A stretch of 64,000 bases of DNA from Cerasibacillus quisquiliarum (GTDB lineage Bacteria; Bacillota; Bacilli; Bacillales; Amphibacillaceae), in NCBI RefSeq assembly GCF_014202495.1, contig NZ_JACHHA010000008.1:1-64000 (forward strand), read 5' to 3'. How positions within the stretch are numbered: position 1 is the stretch's first letter; each line of letters starts with the position of its first letter. Shown here in pieces: positions 34,768-44,365 of this stretch. The translations under genes and the position numbers were made by a program. The notes below the pieces were generated by a model. The model was not told where the DNA came from and made no database searches. It saw only the letters and a program-made list of their open reading frames with translations.

Positions 34768-36039
34768 GTGTACGGTGCAAAACAATTTATCCAAGACTAT
34801 ATATTAAAAAAGAACGAACAAATCGAGTGGTTAGATACAGATGATTCAGATTTACTATATGGCTATATTGTCAAAAGAACACCAAGAACGTATCGTCGTT
34901 TAGCTGAATTATGGATTGGTATAAAATGGTCAGAGCAGCCGTCTTCACCTGAGAAAAGTTTGCTAGACTTAAAACTATCGATTCATAAAGCGAAACCGAT
35001 TTCGGTAGATGATGGCACGTTACGTCATTGGCTAGTAGAGGGCTGGATGATTCGTAAAGTAACATTATCTGATGATGAACGCACACCTCTTACTGAAGGT
35101 TATTACATGGGTCCAACGTTATATGCCTATATAGAAAGGGAAAGACAGCAGAAAATCAAACAAGAAATTGCGACATTTGTTCAACTTCAGGAACAATTGA
35201 GTCATTGCGTAATACCAGATCATATTTCAGCTTCATTCTCACAACACATTAATGATATTCTTTCACTTAATTACGAAGAATTTGAGAAAAGCGACCGATT
35301 TCAAGATTGGACAGTACATAAAAGGGTCATCTTTTTAAAGTTTTTGATCGCCCTGCTTAAATTAAGAGAAACGAAATCGATGTTTGATTTTAAAGAGATT
35401 GGTGCATCATATTTTAAAAAAATCGGTGGTTCAAAAGTATTTGATCGGTATAAGGACGACTTTCTGAATCTATTAGAAACGTGGTTACAAGCCACGCCGG
35501 AAGTCATTGGAATTATCAGTCATGGGAGGGTTCATTCCGTCTATTTTTCTGGCAATGTCAAAGGAATATACGCAAACTTTCAAGCGGGCGCATTACATGC
35601 TGTAACAGACGTCGCTTTATTAAATGAACAGTTTCACACCGTAGATCATGTGTTATGGCTGGTAGAAAATCGAGCGATGTTGACAAGGATGGCAGCTTCA
35701 CCAACATTTTTGAAGGAAACAGCCTCGATTGTTATTTGTTTAGATGGCCATATTCGTTCAAGTCACCATACATTCACACAACAAATTAGTCATAGTCCAA
35801 GTATTAAGCAAGTTTTAATATGGACTGATTATGATGAGTCAGGCTTATCGATTGCTTATGACGCTTACCGAATTGTTCCAGATGATGTCACGGTTAAATG
35901 GATTGCTTCGGATGGTTCGATATTTCGTGATTATGAAGCGTATAAGAATTGGTTACAACATCAACTGTCTATAACAAAACGTGAGCAAGAAGAAGTATTA
36001 GGAGATGAAAAACAATGGAAAAAATGGATCAACCATTGA
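34768..36039 (+). CDS. jetD: Wadjet nuclease subunit JetD (Toprim)
   Basis: A 423-residue protein. The C-terminal Toprim fold carries the acidic metal ligands: E300 in WLVENRAML and the DxD of LIWTDYDESGLSI (D354, D356); an N-terminal winged-helix/arm region precedes it (RTYRRLAELW). In Wadjet systems JetD is the DNA-cleaving subunit recruited by the SMC motor to small circular DNA. GTG 34768 is chosen (GAGG 8 bases upstream). Its 3' end overlaps jetA by 25 bases. Here jetD comes first, unlike the jetABCD order of the best-known type I systems; the Toprim end resembles DUF2399/DUF2220 domains. Confidence 0.87.
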   Translation: MYGAKQFIQDYILKKNEQIEWLDTDDSDLLYGYIVKRTPRTYRRLAELWIGIKWSEQPSSPEKSLLDLKLSIHKAKPISVDDGTLRHWLVEGWMIRKVTLSDDERTPLTEGYYMGPTLYAYIERERQQKIKQEIATFVQLQEQLSHCVIPDHISASFSQHINDILSLNYEEFEKSDRFQDWTVHKRVIFLKFLIALLKLRETKSMFDFKEIGASYFKKIGGSKVFDRYKDDFLNLLETWLQATPEVIGIISHGRVHSVYFSGNVKGIYANFQAGALHAVTDVALLNEQFHTVDHVLWLVENRAMLTRMAASPTFLKETASIVICLDGHIRSSHHTFTQQISHSPSIKQVLIWTDYDESGLSIAYDAYRIVPDDVTVKWIASDGSIFRDYEAYKNWLQHQLSITKREQEEVLGDEKQWKKWINH

Positions 36040-37412
36040 TTTCTGTGTTTAATCAAGAGGCGGAAAGTGCTGAAATGTATCAAACAATGCGTGATATCGT
36101 CTCATTAGCCGGTGTTTTTAGTGCGTTGGGAAATGCCAAAACATTTGAAGCACCTTTAGAAATATTAGTGTTTTTACGGGTGATTCATTTTTTCCATCGG
36201 GAGTCATTAGGTTTAGATGATCCAATTGCTAATAGTGAGACAGTTTATTATCGTTATTTGAATACGTATCAGGACATTGAACCACCGACGAAAGAGAGAA
36301 TTGAACGCTATGTGAATATTTTAGTGAAATATAATTGGGTTACAAAACAGGCAAAGCGATTAAAAATGAGAAATACAGGGAAACGGATGATGGATGCACT
36401 AATCCGAGTAGCGAATGATTCACTGGCCTATTATATGCAAGATGATATTGGGCGTTCACTTTTTCAAGCGAAACGTGATGCAGAAATTAGTGAAGCTTAT
36501 GATGATTATGGGATATCTGGTGGTCACGCTATTGCAAGTATGATTCGGCATTTAAATGATGCGATAGAACTACTTAAAGAACGAGAATTAGAGTTATTAG
36601 CTGACCGAGATGCACTTCCAGAATTAGAACGGATTCATGTGTTGATGGATGAATTAGATGTTAAAATGAAAGAACGTTTAGATCGTTTATCAACGGTAGA
36701 AGATGGTTTAATGATGCGTGATCTTATTCAAAGCGGAACAGGTGCATTGGCAGAAGGAACGAACTTAAGTCTTGGCATGATTAATAAATATTTGAAATTC
36801 ATTAGTATGCAATCGACAGATATTGGTTCATCGATTGCCCCTGAAAAAGTCAGGCAATTTATTGAGAAGATGTTTCATCCGCCAATTGATTCGGACATTC
36901 CGAATGCACATCAAATTTTAAGTTTTATGGAACAAGATGTTTATTCTGGTGAAGCGATAGATGGGATGTGGGTCCCTGTAAAAATGATACCTTTTTTATC
37001 AGGTCAAGCCATTGAGGACGGTATTGATTACCTAGAACATTATGAACCATATGTTGATGAAGACATTTCGGAGGAAGAGGAAATCACATATCAGTCAGAT
37101 ACGATTGATGCTTCAGATATGGAAGATGTATTCAGTGAAGCGGTCTGGACGATGACGAAAGCGGTTATCGATACAGAAGCGATTGAAGGATATTTAGACA
37201 AGCACGATGAAGCCGAGTTAGAACAGTTAATTGTTGAAGCAACATCACCCCAATTCGGGGATGCGATTCGTTCATTAATGGCAACATCTGCTCTAGTAGG
37301 TAATAAAAAAGTGGAAATGAAACAATCAGATGTGACGAAAACATATGAAAAAGAGTGGGAGTGGATAAAAGATGGAGACCGAAAGCATAAAGTCCGCCAA
37401 CGAAAAAAGTAA
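36015..37412 (+). CDS. jetA: Wadjet kleisin subunit JetA (MukF-like)
   Basis: A 465-residue largely helical protein. N-terminal winged-helix-like region (AGVFSALGNAKTFEAPLEILV), long helices with NSLAYYMQDDIGRSLFQAKR and a coiled segment ELLKERELELLADRDALPEL, an acidic linker (DEDISEEEEITYQSD) and a C-terminal helical part. The plan and place fit the MukF/kleisin-type JetA that links the JetC heads and holds JetB. Identification is by operon position and fold-like pattern, as sequence conservation in this subunit is low. GGAG lies 10 bases before ATG 36015; both ends overlap neighbours. Confidence 0.82.
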   Translation: MEKMDQPLISVFNQEAESAEMYQTMRDIVSLAGVFSALGNAKTFEAPLEILVFLRVIHFFHRESLGLDDPIANSETVYYRYLNTYQDIEPPTKERIERYVNILVKYNWVTKQAKRLKMRNTGKRMMDALIRVANDSLAYYMQDDIGRSLFQAKRDAEISEAYDDYGISGGHAIASMIRHLNDAIELLKERELELLADRDALPELERIHVLMDELDVKMKERLDRLSTVEDGLMMRDLIQSGTGALAEGTNLSLGMINKYLKFISMQSTDIGSSIAPEKVRQFIEKMFHPPIDSDIPNAHQILSFMEQDVYSGEAIDGMWVPVKMIPFLSGQAIEDGIDYLEHYEPYVDEDISEEEEITYQSDTIDASDMEDVFSEAVWTMTKAVIDTEAIEGYLDKHDEAELEQLIVEATSPQFGDAIRSLMATSALVGNKKVEMKQSDVTKTYEKEWEWIKDGDRKHKVRQRKK

Positions 37413-38067
37413 TCACCAACCGCTAGCCAATATGAATGCTTTACAATCTTATTTAACTGAAAAAGAAGAAATGGCATTTATGCATCTTTTATATTCATCA
37501 TCAGCCACCATTCGGGCGGGTAATTTTGGATTATCTCGGAAAGATGTAGCAAAAATATTAGAAATGAGTCCGGACGATGATGACGGTTTTTATTCTTTTA
37601 TAAATCGTGTGAATCAAGGATTAAGCCGTTACTATAAAGTCATTTATGATAAAAAGCGTGACCAAGTCATCGTCATGTTAAGGGCGACAGCACGTATGGC
37701 TAAATCGACTTTATCACCAGAAGCGATGGCCATTTTATTACTGATGTTCTATCAACAAGAAGTGCTCCAACATGAATTTACATTACTATCACAATTGTTT
37801 GAAGCGTTTGGTCACGAACAGTTGAAAGCAAGTCAAAAACTAAAAGTCAATATCGATACATTGCGGAAAATTGGAGCGGTTGTTGATTATCATTCTGATT
37901 CAGACGAGGAAGCTTATCAATTAACTGCCATTGGTGTCAATATGTTTTCCGATTCTTTTTTAAGACGGGCAGTAGAATTTAGTCAGTCACAACAGTTTAA
38001 TAAAGATGAAGTTTTAAAGTTTTTCAAACGATATAATGTGCAATATTCAGGAGATGATTCAGAGTGA
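37372..38067 (+). CDS. jetB: Wadjet subunit JetB (MukE-like)
   Basis: A 231-residue protein rich in winged-helix features (EMAFMHLLYSSSATIRAGNFGL, ARMAKSTLSPEAMAILLLMF, KLKVNIDTLRKIGAVVDYH), matching the MukE/JetB subunits that bind kleisin as dimers. It overlaps jetA by 41 bases and jetC by 4 (GTGA), so the four genes are translationally chained. ATG 37372 has GGGAG about 11 bases upstream; a later ATG at 37432 is possible. Confidence 0.83.
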   Translation: METESIKSANEKSNHQPLANMNALQSYLTEKEEMAFMHLLYSSSATIRAGNFGLSRKDVAKILEMSPDDDDGFYSFINRVNQGLSRYYKVIYDKKRDQVIVMLRATARMAKSTLSPEAMAILLLMFYQQEVLQHEFTLLSQLFEAFGHEQLKASQKLKVNIDTLRKIGAVVDYHSDSDEEAYQLTAIGVNMFSDSFLRRAVEFSQSQQFNKDEVLKFFKRYNVQYSGDDSE

Positions 38068-41000
38068 TTCCACATCAATTACGCTTCCATGGGGTTAGAG
38101 ATTATGAACCGACATCACTCGATTTATCGGGGATGAATGAACATATTTTAATTGCCGGTCCGAATGGGTCAGGTAAGTCAACGATTACGTTTTGTATGGG
38201 AGCTGTTTTAAAATCTAGTAAGGTGGCCATTGAAGGATTACGTTCAAATAATTTATCAGATGGAAAAACATGGCGTGCAGCTATTCATTTTATGTTTAAA
38301 AATGAAGGCGAAACACGTATTGATGCTCCACTTTATATTGAATTTTCGCTTGACTTAGAACAATTGCCAGGCCAACCGATTAAACAGGTTTATCGTATTT
38401 CAGAAGGCGATGAGATTGACCAATTAGAAACAAAAGCAGTCTATCGTTCTGGTGGACAGCCTAACTTTACTGACTACAAACGTGAGCTGCTAGAAAAATA
38501 TAAAATTTATCCTGATCATTATTATTTAATTTGGTATCAACAAGAAGTCAATCAGTTCGCGACTATGTCACCAGAAGAACGTTTTCGTGTGTTTAGTGAA
38601 ATGCACAATATTACACATATTCAACGGAATTGGGAAAAGAGTTTAGAACGTGTTAAAGAGAATGCAGCTTCAGTTCAAGATGCAGAAATATCCGTTAATA
38701 ATGATGAATTAAGGATGCAACTTGCATTAAAAAACTATAAGCGCTTAAAACAAAATCGCGAATCAATTCATAAAAATGGGACAAAACTGTTTCAATCATT
38801 ACATGCACTTATTGACTTGAATCGAAAAGAATATGATTTAACAGAACGGACAATCGAGGATTTATCTATTGACTTAGAGGAAAAAAAGGAGACCATTCAT
38901 CAGTATCAAATAGATTATGAACAGTTACAACATCAGAAGGATATAATAACAGCTGGAAAAGAAAAATTACAAATTGAATATGCTAAAAATGAGAAAGATT
39001 TAACAACTAATAAAGAGCAGGAACAATTGTTACAAGATAAGCTTGATAAGCTGGAAGAAGAAGTTCAGGATGTTCGCAAAAGCCAGAAAAAATTACGCTT
39101 TTCAGAAGCAGAAACGAAAGCACGCTTTGAAAAAAATGAAAAAGAATTAACAAAGAAAAACAAATACATCGAAAACATCGAACATACGAAACAGCAATTA
39201 CATGAAGAAATGACCTTACTTATGAAAGAAGAAGCTCAATTAGAGAATGAAATCAAACAGTTTAAAAAAGAACAGAAAAAATATCAAGCATTGCTAAAGC
39301 AATATAATAGTAGTCATGATGTAAAAGAACGGATTCACCTATTAGAAGAGAAGATGTCGGAGCAACGAGAATTATTGGACGAGATTAAGAAGAATTTGCA
39401 AGCATCAGAAGCTCAGCTTAGAGCATTTGAAACAAATCAACCTGTTTCTAAAAGACAGGAAGATGTTTTAAAACAGATGAAGCGTTTAGGCATACAGGCG
39501 TATCCGTTGCAAAGCCTTGTAGAATTACATGATGACGCATCCATTGAGGCAGAAAAAAAGCTAGATGCGATTAAATATACAATATTTTATGATGGAAAGT
39601 ACGTTCCTGCTGTTAATGATTTGTACCATGTGTCATTAAGAAAGATTGTCCCAGAATATTATTTGGACAGTATTCCGGAATTACAACTTCAAATGAAGCG
39701 TGGACTAGAAAAATATGAACAAGCTTTTGCTTCAAAAGTCCTTTGGTGGATTAAGCAATTAATGTCTAAAGAATATCCATATATCGATCATGGACAATTA
39801 TTTGACTCGCAGGGTGTTCGTGGAACTCAAGAAAAAGAAACATATATTTTAAGTAAAAAAGCGTTGAAGATTCAAAAGAAAAATTATAGAACGCAAGTTT
39901 TGAATTTAAGAAAGGAACTTCAACAGCTTGAAGAAAAACAGAAACATACAAGGAAGGAATTACAACATTTACACAGCATCGTTAATCAGGTTGTTGAAGC
40001 TGAAGGGTTTCAATTGAAAATCCCTACATTTAATCAAAAAATTCAACAGTTAAAAGTGGTTCGTGATCGACTTGAAGCCATCGATAAAGAAAACAAACAT
40101 TTAGATTTACAGGCAAGAGAAGTTTGGAATGAAATTGCACGTTTAGAATTTGAAATAGGTCAGCTACAAAATGAGCTTGATGTGTATGAACAACTTGGAC
40201 AACTAAAAGATAAAATAGAATTGTTATCAAATCTGGAAAAAAAGCAAAAAGAAATTGAACAAACTACTCATTTTTTACAACGTAAAGTTGAAAAATTAGA
40301 GGATCAATCAAATGAAATCGAGAGACAAGAAATAAAAATGGGCCGCCAAATAGAAAGTTTGCATGCTGATATTGACTTTAAAAAGAATGAACAAAAGGCA
40401 ATTGAGAGGCAGATAGAAGATAAAAATGATGAGAAGGACATATATCAAGGTAATATTATTAAATATGAAGAAGAGTTAATCGATATGAAGAACCTTTATC
40501 CAAAGCTCTACGAAGAAGTATCGAAACAGGAGCGACGAGTTGAGCGGTCAGAAATAAAATTACAAAATATATATACGAAAGCACGAAATGGTTTACAAAT
40601 CGCACAGAATGAAGAAGGAATCAACCCTGAAGCAGAAAATATTTATTTTAAGATGAAAGAAACGTATGAAAAAAATAAGAAAGAATTGGATCAATTAAAA
40701 GCATTACTAGAAAAAAACAAAGCACGTGCTGAAGAAATTGAGGAAAATTTAATGACGAGTATCCGAATGAAAGTTATTCAAATCCATCAATTATTCCAAG
40801 GTTATATGAATGAATTCCAATTCGAATGTGAAATTGATTTTGATAAGTATGAAGAAAGGAATGGCAGAATCAATTTCCGTTTATTTATTAAAGTTCGTAA
40901 ACAAGGTCACCGCGGTAAAATGGAAGATGTCAGCTTAAAAGCGCGGGCTGGACGTGTCGGAAAAGGAGTCTCAGGTGGTGAAGAATCACTTAGTTCTTTA

Positions 41001-41270
41001 CTATTTGCCTTAGCATTATTGCAAGAACTAGACACGAATCCGAGTTTTATAGTCCTTGATGAATTCGATAGTGCTTTAGACGAAGGACGAAAGGCGAAAG
41101 TGTTCGAGTTATATGCCGAAGAACTTGAACGAAAATTAATTATTATTTCACCAAAAGGGCATGATAACGAATACTTAAATCATTTCCGCAAAGCATATAT
41201 TACAAGACATGACCCAAACGCACTTAAAACATCGATAGTCGGGATTAGGAATCGAGTTGGCTTAAGCTAG
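38064..41270 (+). CDS. jetC: Wadjet SMC-like ATPase JetC (MukB-like)
   Basis: A 1068-residue SMC-family motor. Seen: Walker A GPNGSGKST (32-40), two long coiled-coil arms (about 180-465 and 590-905), a globular hinge between them (about 470-585, with LYHVSLRKIVPEYYLD), ABC signature VSGGEES (969-975) and Walker B FIVLDEFDSALDEG (D999, E1000) followed by KLIIISPKGH. In Wadjet, ATP-driven loop extrusion by this subunit measures DNA and feeds small plasmids to JetD. GTG start overlaps the jetB stop. The length is typical for compact MukB-like proteins. Ends at a bidirectional terminator. Confidence 0.92.
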   Translation: MIPHQLRFHGVRDYEPTSLDLSGMNEHILIAGPNGSGKSTITFCMGAVLKSSKVAIEGLRSNNLSDGKTWRAAIHFMFKNEGETRIDAPLYIEFSLDLEQLPGQPIKQVYRISEGDEIDQLETKAVYRSGGQPNFTDYKRELLEKYKIYPDHYYLIWYQQEVNQFATMSPEERFRVFSEMHNITHIQRNWEKSLERVKENAASVQDAEISVNNDELRMQLALKNYKRLKQNRESIHKNGTKLFQSLHALIDLNRKEYDLTERTIEDLSIDLEEKKETIHQYQIDYEQLQHQKDIITAGKEKLQIEYAKNEKDLTTNKEQEQLLQDKLDKLEEEVQDVRKSQKKLRFSEAETKARFEKNEKELTKKNKYIENIEHTKQQLHEEMTLLMKEEAQLENEIKQFKKEQKKYQALLKQYNSSHDVKERIHLLEEKMSEQRELLDEIKKNLQASEAQLRAFETNQPVSKRQEDVLKQMKRLGIQAYPLQSLVELHDDASIEAEKKLDAIKYTIFYDGKYVPAVNDLYHVSLRKIVPEYYLDSIPELQLQMKRGLEKYEQAFASKVLWWIKQLMSKEYPYIDHGQLFDSQGVRGTQEKETYILSKKALKIQKKNYRTQVLNLRKELQQLEEKQKHTRKELQHLHSIVNQVVEAEGFQLKIPTFNQKIQQLKVVRDRLEAIDKENKHLDLQAREVWNEIARLEFEIGQLQNELDVYEQLGQLKDKIELLSNLEKKQKEIEQTTHFLQRKVEKLEDQSNEIERQEIKMGRQIESLHADIDFKKNEQKAIERQIEDKNDEKDIYQGNIIKYEEELIDMKNLYPKLYEEVSKQERRVERSEIKLQNIYTKARNGLQIAQNEEGINPEAENIYFKMKETYEKNKKELDQLKALLEKNKARAEEIEENLMTSIRMKVIQIHQLFQGYMNEFQFECEIDFDKYEERNGRINFRLFIKVRKQGHRGKMEDVSLKARAGRVGKGVSGGEESLSSLLFALALLQELDTNPSFIVLDEFDSALDEGRKAKVFELYAEELERKLIIISPKGHDNEYLNHFRKAYITRHDPNALKTSIVGIRNRVGLS

Positions 41271-41302
41271 AATTTATGGGCTGCTTTATTTAGTATATTT
41301 TT

Positions 41303-41345
41303 GCGAGGTGGTAAAGTTGTGTTTTTCCACCTCGCTCATTTTTTA
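41303..41345. terminator. Bidirectional terminator
   Basis: GCGAGGTGG / CCACCTCGC stem with T-rich flank on the plus side, between the convergent jet operon and the ImmA/IrrE gene. Confidence 0.85.
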
Positions 41346-41402
41346 TTCTAATATTTGCAATGGAAAAGAGATATACTCTAATGGATTATCGTTGTGAATA
41401 TC

Positions 41403-42590
41403 TTAACTTTTATGAATCTCCAATTCTTTCACGGTAAACACTTTTCTCTCGTTTTTTAAATATTTATCGAAAAAGGATTGCTCAATGCCTGTAAGTGTTG
41501 TAAGAAAATGTTTGTCCACCTTTAGAATATCCATCAATCCTGATACTGAATAAATACCTTCTTCAAAAAGGAGTTGTAGGATACTTCTTATTTTCATTGG
41601 GCGATAAATAGGGAGTTCATCATCGAGTGGTTCAATTTTTTTATATCCTTTTCGGTTAATCGACATATAGAAATAGCGTAATTGTTGATATGTGATGATG
41701 CCTAAATTTTTAGCTCTTATAGCTATTGCTTGTAGAGAAACTTCCCATTTTTGTTTTAAATCGATGTAAGAATCAGGATTCGATAATTTTGTGATATTTC
41801 TACAATCTTCTTTAAAAGCTTCCTCAGGCAGAAGAAATTCAGAAGCGAAAATATTTGCTTCATCTTCATAAGCACGGTATGTTTTTCTGTCATGCATATT
41901 AAATTCAACTTTGTAATGTAATAATAAGTGCCCTAATTCATGTGCTAAATCAAAATTTCTGCGAGCAGCTGATTTCTTTATTGTACCTAAAATAATATAT
42001 GGTCGATTATCATCCGTCCATAGACTGTAGGCATCAATCGTTTGTCCTATTTCCTTTTCTAAAATAAAGGCACCTGCTTTTTCTAATAAAAACAATAAAT
42101 TTTTGTTAGAGCCATGTTGTAAGCCGATTCTTTCACGTGCTAATTGGGCGATATGTTTTATTTGCTGTTCGCGATCGATGTTTTGATGTTTATTCACGTA
42201 TTGAATGATGTCACTTCGCATTTGTAACAACAGATTCTTTGGGTAATTAATCTTGCTTTCTATTTTCTTTATAAATGAATCGAGAAATTTCATATGCATG
42301 AGTTCACATTGTGTCTTACTTACTGAGTTAATCGTTTCAGACCGATAGGCAATATGTTGTATTCTAATATTCTCAGGATTTCCTTCCGTTAATAAATCAT
42401 CACGATAAAAATATAATGATTTAACATGAAAAATTGACTTTAATTTATTAATAATTTCTAATTTAGGCGATATATAACCGTTTTCGTATTGCCAAACTGC
42501 TTGTTCTGTTATTCCGAGTTTGTTAGCAAGGTCAGCTCTACTCAGACCATTCATCATACGAATATGGGTCAAGTTTTTACCGATAAACAA
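41403..42590 (-). CDS. XRE-family repressor with ImmA/IrrE metalloprotease domain (antitoxin-like)
   Basis: A 395-residue protein. N-terminal HTH (LTHIRMMNGLSRADLANKLG, ITEQAVWQYENGYISPK), a helical spacer, and an ImmA/IrrE zinc peptidase domain with the HExxH motif in FDLAHELGHLLLHY. The layout matches repressors such as pneumococcal spr1629, annotated as a repressor/antitoxin. TTG 42590 is taken as start (AAAGGGG 8 bases upstream). It lies 23 bases after the DUF5986-like gene on the same strand. Such proteases commonly cleave a partner repressor in response to DNA damage or invasion. Confidence 0.85.
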   Translation of the reverse strand: MFIGKNLTHIRMMNGLSRADLANKLGITEQAVWQYENGYISPKLEIINKLKSIFHVKSLYFYRDDLLTEGNPENIRIQHIAYRSETINSVSKTQCELMHMKFLDSFIKKIESKINYPKNLLLQMRSDIIQYVNKHQNIDREQQIKHIAQLARERIGLQHGSNKNLLFLLEKAGAFILEKEIGQTIDAYSLWTDDNRPYIILGTIKKSAARRNFDLAHELGHLLLHYKVEFNMHDRKTYRAYEDEANIFASEFLLPEEAFKEDCRNITKLSNPDSYIDLKQKWEVSLQAIAIRAKNLGIITYQQLRYFYMSINRKGYKKIEPLDDELPIYRPMKIRSILQLLFEEGIYSVSGLMDILKVDKHFLTTLTGIEQSFFDKYLKNERKVFTVKELEIHKS

Positions 42591-42613
42591 AAGGAAGACC
42601 CCTTTCCAAATTA

Positions 42614-43375
42614 TTACTTTTTCTTTTCCTTAGCATCAAGTACAATCCCAAACGAAGTGTGATCAATGGTACCTTCAGGGATATGACTCTGTGTAAGAAT
42701 TGATTTTAAATCATCTTCAATTTCGATTCTATGGATTCGTTTAGAACCAATATAGTCTTGCAAATCACTAATCAAATATGCATTGTTATCTATTGGATTT
42801 GGCATCCAAACACGAACCTCTTCAATATAATGATTTTGATCAATTTGATATGTTACAATATAGAACCGATCAAATTGTGTATTTATTCCTTTATTATCCT
42901 CATTTTTGAATAAATTAATTTGAAAATCTTCAAGTAATTCAAGTTGTAAATATTTTTCATACCTTTTATCTGGAATATTGTCAAAGTCAATACGATTATT
43001 AATTTGCATGAGGTTGTACATGTAGGAATTCGTCTGTTGCCTTGTACGTCCCCTAGCATCTTTTCCTTTATCGACTTGTTTTGGATCAAAGTATCGTGCA
43101 TTTTTTACAATGAATAAGATTTTCTCATTTTCATGTGTGAATTTCAAGTATTGCCATGTAAGCCCCGCTTTTGCTAATTTACTTTCCACGCCGTGCTGTT
43201 CGCAAGCTAAGGCAACATAATGGTCGATATGATTTCCCTTAACCCAGGCATATGCACCACTAACTTTTAATTCACGAAACATTCTACGCCTGACATCCAA
43301 GTAATCTCGATAACCTTCAAAAATTCCATCAACGATGCTCTCATTTAATGGTTCGGGTAATGAATAATTTAACAC
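42614..43375 (-). CDS. DUF5986-like protein, partner of the ImmA/IrrE repressor (candidate toxin)
   Basis: A roughly 253-residue soluble protein with NESIVDGIFEGYRDYLDVRR at the N-terminus, a mid-region with KILFIVKNARYFD, and a C-terminal RVWMPNPID stretch. I recognise it only as the kind of protein (DUF5986-like) usually paired with spr1629-type regulators. GTG 43375 is preferred: AAGGGAGG lies exactly 8 bases upstream, whereas the earlier ATG at 43405 has no site. Read with the next gene it looks like a toxin-antitoxin or abortive-infection module beside the Wadjet operon. No nuclease or nucleotidyltransferase motif is visible. Confidence 0.7.
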   Translation of the reverse strand: MLNYSLPEPLNESIVDGIFEGYRDYLDVRRRMFRELKVSGAYAWVKGNHIDHYVALACEQHGVESKLAKAGLTWQYLKFTHENEKILFIVKNARYFDPKQVDKGKDARGRTRQQTNSYMYNLMQINNRIDFDNIPDKRYEKYLQLELLEDFQINLFKNEDNKGINTQFDRFYIVTYQIDQNHYIEEVRVWMPNPIDNNAYLISDLQDYIGSKRIHRIEIEDDLKSILTQSHIPEGTIDHTSFGIVLDAKEKKK

Positions 43376-43702
43376 TCTCTCCGCCTCCCTTATAATAATA
43401 TCCATTATTATTAATAAAATATGATTTAACCGTATTATAATTAAAGTTAAGTGATATTAAAAGTATTACAGTTTAATAGTTGCAATAAAAAAGATGTAGT
43501 GATGTAGTTGTATAAAGACGTGAGTTCTGAGAAATGCCGAATGCTTCTTTACTGTGCTTTATTAATAAAATTATTTATTATAAGAGTCTCATGTCAGTGT
43601 GAATTTTGCTAAAAGAAATACGCTGTAACATAAGATGTTAATGCAGTTTATTACTTTTCACTTTTATGCAATAATAAAAGAAAAACAAAAGTGGGTGACA
43701 AA

Positions 43703-44149
43703 ATGGTGAACTATGAAATTGTTGAAAATCCAAGTGGAGATACGTATCGTCACTTGATACAGATGCTCTGTCAACATTCCGATCGATTCTACTTTATAAC
43801 AAGGAAAGAATTAAAGTATAATAAGAAGATTTTAAAGCAGTTCAACCCCTTTATAATAGAAAAGTATAAAACAAAAGAATGGGCTAATACAATCACATTA
43901 GGTCCAGCAGCAACGGTTTATGTTATTGATGTAAATGAAGATACATGTAGGTTACTACAAAATTTAGCCCAGTCATTGTATGATTGGCAAGCACCAGAAC
44001 TACCTGAGGATCTTACATTTATAAAAAATGATTTTGAATGGTTTACATGTACAACACATGAGGAGTTTGCGATGTTTTCTATTCGATCTGAGTTTTATTT
44101 GAACTTAGTAAAACAACTACCAGGACTGAAGTTGACGATTTTGGAATAG
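43703..44149 (+). CDS. Hypothetical protein
   Basis: A 148-residue cytoplasmic protein with mixed alpha/beta content: IQMLCQHSDRFYFITRKELK, EWANTITLGPAATVYVIDV, and a central PEDLTFIKNDFEWFTCTTHEE. GGGTG sits about 8 bases before ATG 43703. No signal peptide. I cannot name the family. It is divergent from the toxin-antitoxin-like pair and isolated by a short repeat block downstream. Confidence 0.6.
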   Translation: MVNYEIVENPSGDTYRHLIQMLCQHSDRFYFITRKELKYNKKILKQFNPFIIEKYKTKEWANTITLGPAATVYVIDVNEDTCRLLQNLAQSLYDWQAPELPEDLTFIKNDFEWFTCTTHEEFAMFSIRSEFYLNLVKQLPGLKLTILE

Positions 44150-44162
44150 GACGCATGCAAAT

Positions 44163-44242
44163 AAAATCGAGCAGTGACAGGCAGAATCGAGCGGTGACAA
44201 GCAGGAATCGAGCGCCGGTGAGTCAAAACCGAGCGCTCTGAT
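44163..44242. repeat. Short direct repeats, family C (AATCGAGCGGTGACA-type)
   Basis: Four tandem copies of a 21-24 bp unit: AATCGAGCAGTGACAGGCAG, AATCGAGCGGTGACAAGCAG, AATCGAGCGCCGGTGAGTCA and a final AACCGAGCGCTCTG. The same unit recurs at 58722-58772, so this is a dispersed family distinct from the 52-54 bp arrays. Confidence 0.85.
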
Positions 44243-44365
44243 ACAGAAGTTTAGCAATCCTAAATCAGACTCCCGAAACCTGAGGTGGGAACCATAGCAT
44301 ATAAAGCATGATGTGTAGGATGTTTCTAAGATGATATCGTTATTACTAAAACATATAATGGTGAT

